A stretch of DNA of 64,000 bases from NCBI RefSeq assembly GCF_032884065.1, contig NC_088873.1:25304625-25368624 (forward strand), read 5' to 3'. Source of the stretch: Artemia franciscana. Lineage: Eukaryota > Arthropoda > Branchiopoda > Anostraca > Artemiidae. The notes below the pieces were generated by a model. It saw only the letters and a program-made list of their open reading frames with translations. It ran no database searches and was not told where the DNA came from. Positions 56,963 to 64,000 of this stretch are shown here, piece after piece. The number at the start of each line of letters is the position of its first letter. The first letter of the stretch is position 1. Position numbers and translations under genes: made by a program.

Positions 56963-58099
56963 GTAAGAGTCCTTTATTTAAAGCCTTAATTAGTATATTT
57001 GTAATGAAAATCGCTTTTAGGGGCATTGGCAATAAGCACTACCGACAAAGTCTATTTTAATGGTTGCAAAAGAGGATGAGCTTCCACCGTTGAGTATGTT
57101 TATCCTCTTTCCTGGGACGCTATTGACTCTAAATCTCCCTTCCATAGTCAAAAAAATTTAGCTGTAAGTGAGCCAGCTTCTGGGAAACTGTCTTGCAAAA
57201 CTGCTTGTGTACGCTATGACTTTGAAACTAGTCAACACACTACAAGAGTATCCTGTATCCTTCCTCTGAGGATATTTGCCCCATAACCCCTTAATGAGTT
57301 CAACAGAGGACAAATATTTATCGACACTTCTCTTATACTGTTTAATTCGGGCAGGAAACTTGAGGTATGATTATTTGATTAGTGTCGTCAAGTGGTCGAT
57401 TGCCACGTGGAATAGGTTCTGAGGAGAAGTTATCTGAGAAGGACATCTTTAAGTTTTTTAATAAGTAGATTGCACCGTTTTATATGTTAGAGTTGAAAAC
57501 TGATGGGATTAAAGGAATAACATTAGTAATGCTAAGGCTAGAAATTGTTCTCTACAATAAAGATTTCTTCTGTAATTCTAAGGATTATTGTTCTTGTAAT
57601 TTTATTTGAGGTAGGATGTGTATAGGACCATGTATCTAAATTACTTTATGTATCTGGATTTAGTGAGAAAATATGTGAATGTGAATGCTTCTACATTTGA
57701 TTCAGTTATGTAACGTATATCTGCTGCCTTTACACCAGGGGGATTTGGGCCATTCTTACACCCCCCCCCCTCCTTTGGGATTGATTTGATGGACCCGTCT
57801 AACAATATAAAAAAACTTAATTTTACTGAAATTGGAATATTGGGGTCATAAAATACATTATTGTTTTAACAGATCCACTCCCATTTTGAAAAATCCTTAA
57901 CTCTCCTGAATTTTGCTGACTTAGTACCTTATTATTAGTACGGTGTTGTACTTATAAAAGTGACTTGAGTCTCAGGCCACCAAGGCCTGTTGCTTCCACT
58001 CCCAACAGAAAAAATAACACCAACAGCTGCTGGGATATTTGTGCCCCCTCAAACTCGGTATTTTGAAATATTAGCTGTCTGTCTCTTTTTTACTTTTTT

Positions 58100-58440
58100 A
58101 GAAGAAACTTCCTTGGTAGCATCAAGGGGACCTGCATTGTTTTCCGCCATCTCTAAGAACCGCAGCCACCAGCTTCAGACCGCCTTCCGCAGGCACTGCC
58201 TGTCCTTCGAAAAGAGAGGAGAGTCGTCCAGCTCTCGCCAGCCATCGCTGATAAGCGGCCCTTGAACCTCAGAACCGGTGCTAGGAAAGAACTTCTTTCT
58301 CGCAACTCGAATTGTTCCTCAAGGGATCTTTTCTTGCGCCATGTTTGGTGCTTCATGTGCCTAGGGGGATTGACAGCGCAGTCCACAAAATGCCATGTTT
58401 CGAGTTCAGACACTGGGCAAGACGGCCAGTGGCTAGGCGG
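58100..58440. other. GC-rich segment of unknown nature
   Basis: Base composition is distinctly higher in G+C than the surrounding intron and includes several short open frames on both strands (58153-58413 minus; 57990-58265 plus). No family is recognised, and the frames lack clear splice partners in the gene. It could be a non-coding exon, the 5' end of a minus-strand transcript, or an inserted gene fragment. Confidence 0.3.
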
Positions 58441-59039
58441 TTATTGAATTTGTCAGTAATAAGCAGATATTTGTGAATCGATTCTCAGGGGCACCACAAG
58501 AATTGTATCACTATTACTCCTTGATGTATTTACATAGCCAACCGACACTTAAACTGGGATAAATAAGGGTATTCACAAAAGAAGGCGTGCAAATTCTTCA
58601 CCAGGAAGCTCTTGTTTGAAAAAAGTTATGGGAAAATAAATGAAAAGGAAAAAGTGATGTTTTTATGAAACTAATACCTTGGCTCTGTCTGCAATGATGG
58701 GAAAAGATGCCTTGTCGTTTCAAAAACAACCACCACGGAACAATTTATGTGTTTATGGAGCAGAGCGTTTGCGTCCAGTAAAAAAAGAAATAAAGATAAT
58801 AGAAGCAAATCACAATAATGTAGACAATGACATAGAAACTTTAATGAACGATTTTATCCTGAACCTCTTATCAATACTGGTTACTTTTTCACATCCCAAC
58901 GCATATGCGTGTGCTTGGGAGAGCCCTCTTCCCCCTAAAAAAGTACTTGAAAAAAAAAATATACTACCGTGGAAGTGCATCCTTGGGAGCTTGTAAATTT
59001 TATAGACTTTTTGATTTTTTAACAGGGACGGATTTGAAT

Positions 59040-60070
59040 TTTTGACGCTTCTTTTGAGGACCTCGTAACTCAGATCTCTTATTTCGACCCGATCCAGTGT
59101 CATTGGGGGGAGTTGGGGCGGGAAGAACCGGAAATCCTGGAAAAGGATTAGAGTAGAGAGGTCAGGATGAAACTTGGTGGGAAGAATAAGCACAAGTCCA
59201 AGATACGTGGCTGAAATAACTGGACCGGATCCACTCTCTTTGTGGGAGCTGGGAGAAGGGGGTAATTTGAAAAAAATAGAAAAAATGAGGTATTTGTATA
59301 TTACGAACGGGTGATCAGATCTTAATATATTTGGTATTTAGAAGGATCTTGTGCTTCAGAGCTCTTATTCTAAATTCAGATCAGATCCGGTGACATTTGG
59401 GGGAGTTGGAGAGGGAAACCGGAAGTCTTGGAAAACGTACAAATTTAGGTATCTTTATCTTACGAATGGGTGATCGGATCTTAATGAAACTTGATATATA
59501 GAAAGATTTTATGTCTCAGATGTTCCATTTTCAATTTGAATCGGATCCGGGGACATAGGGGGCTGGAGGGGGAAAACAGAAATCTTGGAAATTGGAAATC
59601 TTGGAAAACGGTTAGAGTGGAAAGATCGGGATGAAACTTGACGGGAAGAATAAGCACAAGTTTTCGATACGGATTGACATAATTGGAACGGATTTGCTCT
59701 CTTTGGGGGAGTTAGGGGGGTCCAGTACTTTTGGGAGTTTAGTGCTTCTGGGCGTGCTAGGACGATGAAAATTGGTAGGCGTGTAAGGGACCTGCACAAA
59801 TTGATTTGATAAGTTGTTTTACCCAATTCGACCATCTAGGGGGCTGAAGGGAGATGAAAAAAAAAGAAAAAATGAGGTATTTTTAACTTACGAGTGGGTG
59901 ATCGGATTTTAATGAATTTTGATATTTAGAAGGACCTCGTATCTCAGAGCTCTTATTTTAGATCCCGACCGGTATGAAGCCTCTGATTTTCTTTTTAAAT
60001 CAATCCATTGATTCTTAGAATTTTGCTAGAGCTCATGCCATTATGAGCTCTTGGCCCTTCCAGCCTCGTC
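59040..60070 (+). repeat. Satellite array, forward orientation (third intronic array)
   Basis: Same family as 48230-49640: gggtgatcagatcttaata (59308), ggtgatcggatcttaatgaa (59468), ggtgatcggattttaatgaa (59897), with the same end block gcctctgattttctttttaa and hairpin edge agagctcatgccattatgag (about 60031-60050). Minus-strand frames here (58810-59193, 59509-59835) are repeat-derived. Confidence 0.8.
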
Positions 60071-60816
60071 ACTAGTGCGGCCCTAGGCCCGGCTCTAGTG
60101 AGCCTATTGACAAATCCTAACCTGTTCTTTAAGCTGGATGGATGGATATCTTACGTTTTTTTTTCTGATGACATTCTGTCCCTTTTTTAGGAGAAAATTG
60201 ATTGTCGTTTTTTATGTCCTCGTTCAAAGCTTTTTCACGCAGTGGTTTTTTTTTTTCGATGATTTAATTAAGAGAAGAAGGTGAAAATTACAATATACAG
60301 TAATTAAAATTAAGTGAAAGTATTGACTTACTATTAAAACTTTAGTAAGACAATAAACTTAGATAGATCATGGTACGTAAATATAGAGTAAATAGACTGG
60401 AGTGTATAAATCGAATATGAGTGTGTGAATCAAGTTTGATGGTGTGTAATTTAGAGATAACTTGAAATATCGTTTTTCCCGATCATGGTGGTATTCTCTG
60501 CCTCTTATGAACTAAATATGCTTATTCATATTGTGCTTAATGCTATAAATTCGCAAGAAAAATAGGTCTCAATTTTTGACGCATTTTTGAAAAAGCGGGA
60601 GGTGTGCACTTTTGTTTTGGACAAGTAAATATTATAACCTGTTGATAATTTCAAACTGCAATTCTCAGAATTTCTGTTGTTGTTTTTTTTTTCACATAAT
60701 CAGGCTTGATTTTGTACGGCCGAGGTGATTTAGGACAAATCTAAGTGAGTCGTAGCATGACTTAGAATCTTCTTGATCTTTTAATCTGTTTTAATTAATG
60801 TTTTTTCACCTTTAAG

Positions 60817-60941
60817 GGAAAGTGACCAAGAGGATGCTGAGGGAGTTTGGTATGGGAAGGATGAGTCAGAAGTTAGTACGCCTGTGGTCGAATCTAAGAA
60901 AAAGGAGATGTTTTTCGACGTCGATAATCCCATAGAAGAAG
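60817..60941 (+). CDS. Bromodomain gene, exon f (acidic C-terminal part; last exon visible)
   Basis: The exon starts after caccttttaag-type acceptor sequence (cacctttaag) and ends at a gtaata donor. With one base completing the last codon of exon e it reads ESDQEDAEGVWYGKDESEVS, then TPVVESKKKEMFFDVDNPIE, ending in phase 1. It is acidic, with no domain recognised. The weakish acceptor and short length keep confidence moderate, but phase agreement with exon e and absence of stops support it. The gene must continue beyond: no convincing phase-1 acceptor with an open frame was found up to 64000, apart from a doubtful one at 63317. Confidence 0.68.
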
Positions 60942-61819
60942 GTAATAAAATTGGGCTCATTTTTGTTAAACACTTATTTTTAATAACCAGTACTTACACA
61001 TGGGGGTGACAAAATTTTGATTGCATACCGTAGTTCCATTCAACATAAACAGTTGCAAAAACAAAGTTACAAATTAACTTTCTTGAGGAAAAAACTGAGC
61101 TTTCCAGTGTCATGTAAAGACTGTGAGATATTGTCTGAAGTCGAGTCTCTCCCCTCTCAATAAATACCCTTAAAAGAAAATTTAGATTACAAAAGATGAT
61201 ACTTGTGAGGCCAGTTTTCCCCTTCCCTTCATAAGAAAGTTAGTTTTTAGTTTGTCTGTTAGTACTGAAATAAATGATGGGAGCTTTATCGACATATTTG
61301 GACCTAAAATAATGTTGTTTTTTTAATCCCACTCCTCCATCTTAACTTATCTTTCCATTAAACTATCATAAAGGTGAACCACCCTGTCCTCCTCATAGCA
61401 CATATGTCGCATAAATGCAATCAGGGACAAATGATTTTAGGTGGTTAATTGAATTATGCAATGCTACTTGACAGTTTTCAAATTTGTTGGCAGATTTTGC
61501 CTGAAAATACCATTTTTACATATAAAAACACTTTTTGCTTAAAGAAAAACTGTCAAAACACAAGTTGTGCTGCTAAAATGTCGGCAACTTTTGGAATTTT
61601 TTCTAATTCTGCTTCTTGCAGCTTTTTCCATACCTGGTGGTTGCCTCTCAGCTTTTTTTTTTGAAATAAATTTGATAGAAAGTGCTGAAGATTCAAATCT
61701 TACTGATAACAGTTTTGGTGTATGCAGTGATTTCACTTCAATAGGTTATAAGAAGTTTTAGTCTCTGTTAAGAAAGCTACATCTTGAAGTGCAATACTTA
61801 TTATAGGGTTATTTTTAAT

Positions 61820-61821
<2 letters not shown>

Positions 61822-61900
<79 letters not shown>
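61822..61900. repeat. (AT)n microsatellite
   Basis: About 78 bases of uninterrupted AT dinucleotide. Confidence 0.95.
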
Positions 61901-61903
<3 letters not shown>

Positions 61904-62049
61904 CACTTTATTGCTGCTTCCTTACTATACATCTTTTATTCAACTGTACCAAATTTTTCCGATCCATTTTCTGCTTGTTTTATTGTGTATGTTTGATTGA
62001 TTTAAATAAATTAGATGTAAGAATAAACTATTGAGTGGGTATTCTTTAG

Positions 62050-62345
62050 CTATCACTAGTAAAAAAGAGAAAAAAATTACGGTGCTGGACTTTACAGTCG
62101 CTACCGGTGGTGCTGATCTTTGGTTTTGTGGCGATTCAGCCAGGTAGTGCAATATTGAGCTGGGGGCCAGCCATCCTCTGCTTGCGAACACCCTTTTTGT
62201 TTACCTTTCCCAGATTTATCCAGGTACTCATTTAGAGGTGGGTTGACTCTGGCTGAGCCTACAGGGTCATGGAACTGACCCCTGTTCCAAACTAAATAGC
62301 CAGCAAGGACTGGAACCCCTGTCCTCACGAACAAAGATTTCAAGC
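62050..62345 (-). mobile_element. Possible tRNA-derived SINE
   Basis: On the minus strand, ggggttccagtccttg (about 62300-62315) resembles a pol III B box, and cactaggcttgaaat about 40 bases upstream could be a weak A box. A ~200 bp body follows that includes ccacctctaaatgagtacct and ends near a T/A-rich tail. It is GC-richer than its surroundings and has clear edges. No second copy exists in the window to prove repetition. Confidence 0.35.
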
Positions 62346-62609
62346 CTAGTGATGTACAAAATTTCTATTGGATACTAATAAAAGACTCATTTCTGTTTAT
62401 CCTCTTACGCGTAGGCTTGCCATAAATTATAATAATTTTTCCCACGAAAAGTTCCTCCATGAAAAGATCTTCCCAAATAATTCTCTCCCCCTGCCTGATA
62501 ATCCCTCCCTCCTCTGAAAAGTATCTCTAAACTTCAAGATAGCCATTGCTTTATGTAAACAATGGACGAAGCTCATAGCTTGTAGTTCTTCCTCCTGGGG
62601 CTAGGGGGG

Positions 62610-63220
62610 TCAAGTCATCCTCAAAGGAATAGCTATTTGATCTTTCGACTATATTGAACAAAACAGATATTTCAAAGTTTTGGTCAGAAGACTTTGGAGA
62701 AATATGGGCGTTGGAGAGGGCTAGCTACCCTCCAATATTATTGGTCCCTTAAAAAGGGCACTAGAATCTTTATTTCCGATCAAATGAGCCATCTCCCGAT
62801 CTTCTAGGATAACTGGTTCGATACGATCACCCCAGCAAAAAACAAACAAACACGCATCCGTAATCTTACTTCTCGCAAAAACTGCAAAGTTTCACATTTT
62901 TGTATATAGATTCTTGAAACCTCTATAAGAAGATTCTCTGCTATGCTGAATCTGATGATGTGATTGTCATTAAGATTTCTTTATGTTTTTGGGGTGTTTC
63001 CCCCCGTTTTCAAAAACTGAACAACTTCTCTCAGGTTCGTTACTTTTTATGGGTAACATGGAACTTGATGAATCTCCAATATTCTGAGTAAGCATAAAAA
63101 CTTGATTCTTTTGATAATTGTTATCAAGGCTCAGTTTCTTAAAGTTTCAGTTACTATTGAACAGCATCGCTCCTTATTTGCAACTCGTTATCACGAACTG
63201 TTTGAAAACAGTTTGTGACT
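62610..63220. repeat. Composite dispersed repeat (copy 2), MITE-free
   Basis: Matches 23930-24360 and 24785-24960 in order, without the 399 bp insertion. Typical blocks are cactagaatctttatttccga, acacgcatccgtaatctt and tgatgatgtgattgtcatt. 63150-63260 includes a short inverted repeat gaactgtttgaaaacagttt. Confidence 0.6.
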
Positions 63221-63329
63221 TGATGGACTATTAGATAATGGTCAAAACTTGGATTGATGTGTTTCTGAAATCTTGAAAAATAATAATTTTTGTCTTTTTC
63301 TAGGAGTTTTTTTTCAGAAGAAAGATGTT

Positions 63330-63650
63330 TTTTCCCTAGGGGTGATCGTATAGAACCAAAGGTCCTTGAGGATCGGGAGAGATCTGATCCGAACATAAAC
63401 CCACAGTTCTAGTGCCCTTTTTAAGTGACCAAAAAGATTGGAGGGCAACTAGTCCCCCTGTCACGCCCATTTCCCCCAGAAAGATCCGATCAAAATTTTA
63501 AGATGGCATTTGATTCAACGTAGTTGATATTCCAATAAATATACCATTGGTGATATGTTGGCCCTACATAGTCCATGGGGAAAGGGCTGTAAGTTACTCA
63601 ATTTGCCCATTGTTCGCATATAATATTTGTTGGAAAATTGCGGATTTTTT
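63330..63650. repeat. Unit of the 35330-36400 repeat family
   Basis: Contains ctagtgcccttttt, aaaagattggagggcaacta, tttgattcaacgtagttga and gggaaagggctgtaagtta, as in 35630-35830. The minus-strand frame at 63154-63396 crosses two repeat families and is not a gene. Confidence 0.55.
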
Positions 63651-64000
63651 TTTTAATGAGTGAGGTGGAATTCTGTACCAAGAATTTTCTGTGGGAAGCA
63701 AAGTTCCGAGAGGTTTTTCGATAGAAATTTACACGGGGAGGAGAAGGGATTTCCTGGTATGATACAATAACGGTCAGAAATTAAATAGAAAAATAAGTTA
63801 TTTTCGACTGAAAGTAAAGAGTAAAAGTAAGTATTAATACTTAAAAAAACAGAAGTTATTCTTTATATGAGGGGGGCTGCCCCATCCTCAACCCTTGCTC
63901 TTTACACTAAGGTATGACTTTTTGTCCTGATTCCTTAAGAAAGACTGCGCAAACACAGGGGCTGTTGATTTTGAATGAGAAGTATTTGTAAGGAACTTTA

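Larger units (their letters stand above)
56963..60816 (+). other. Intron e-f
   Basis: 3.9 kb. 58100-58440 is a GC-richer island, and 59040-60070 is a forward satellite array; both are listed. The rest is AT-rich with no recognised element. Confidence 0.55.

Noticed and set aside
58153..58413. 86-codon minus frame (Arg/Ser/Glu-rich)
   Set aside because: GC-rich segment is open in several frames at once; no homology recognised and no start or splice context that singles out this frame.
63317..63411. Possible further exon after a tttttttcag acceptor (EERCFFPRGDRIEPKV)
   Set aside because: Phase fits exon f, but the sequence overlaps two dispersed repeat families and hits a stop at 63411 without a donor; too weak to call.

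Overview
The window reads as AT-rich, repeat-dense animal nuclear DNA. Coding pieces are split by introns with GT/AG ends, and at least six decayed retroelements are present together with DNA transposons and degenerate ~200-300 bp tandem repeats. I see no bacterial-style operons, rRNA genes, confident tRNA genes or CRISPR arrays. The dispersed repeats (for example units containing GATCGGATCTTAATGAAAT) remind me of crustacean, especially brine-shrimp-like, genomic sequence. That is an impression from memory, not a search result.

The one host gene I can support lies on the + strand in the right half. Six exons at 30199-30327, 40340-41559, about 43907-44259, 49745-51667, 56829-56962 and 60817-60941 join without a stop, and every intron phase matches. 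They encode part of a large, probably nuclear protein: a bromodomain, then a region resembling the DDT/WHIM modules of chromatin remodellers, then a basic stretch, a ~640-residue acidic disordered segment with an AT-hook, and a coiled coil. The start codon and the end of the gene are not visible here. The layout recalls the poorly characterised BRD10/KIAA2026-type bromodomain proteins, but I cannot confirm orthology.

Layout. 1-9150: an old minus-strand LINE with a zinc-knuckle ORF1 and an endonuclease-RT-RNase H ORF2, interrupted at about 3146-7310 by a second, also decayed LINE. 9100-14430: dispersed repeats, mostly unassignable DNA and a terminal-inverted-repeat element. 14770-16190: inverted and direct copies of a ~150 bp repeat forming a fold-back. 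16550-23070: two CR1/L2-like LINE copies in tandem-repeat DNA, the second nearly full length for ORF2. 23930-25000: a composite repeat carrying a 399 bp hAT-like MITE. 25350-26600: tandem repeats. 26930-30084: a Penelope-like element (PLE) with a 15 bp target-site duplication, an inverted partial copy at its 5' side and hammerhead-like motifs. Everything after 30199 is exons and long introns of the bromodomain gene. These introns hold an RTE-like LINE split by a 1.9 kb hAT-like element, an RNase H fragment, two PLE tails, large inverted satellite arrays, a further LINE fragment and a possible SINE.

The transposons are all visibly damaged (frameshifts, lost catalytic residues, truncation) and record nested insertions. 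The clearest are the hAT in the RTE element, LINE in LINE, and the MITE in the composite repeat, the last shown by a paralogous empty site near 63038. I did not find a convincing new biological system. The best leads are the PLE architecture and its ribozyme-like motifs, the domain order of the bromodomain protein, and the facing inverted satellite arrays inside a single intron.
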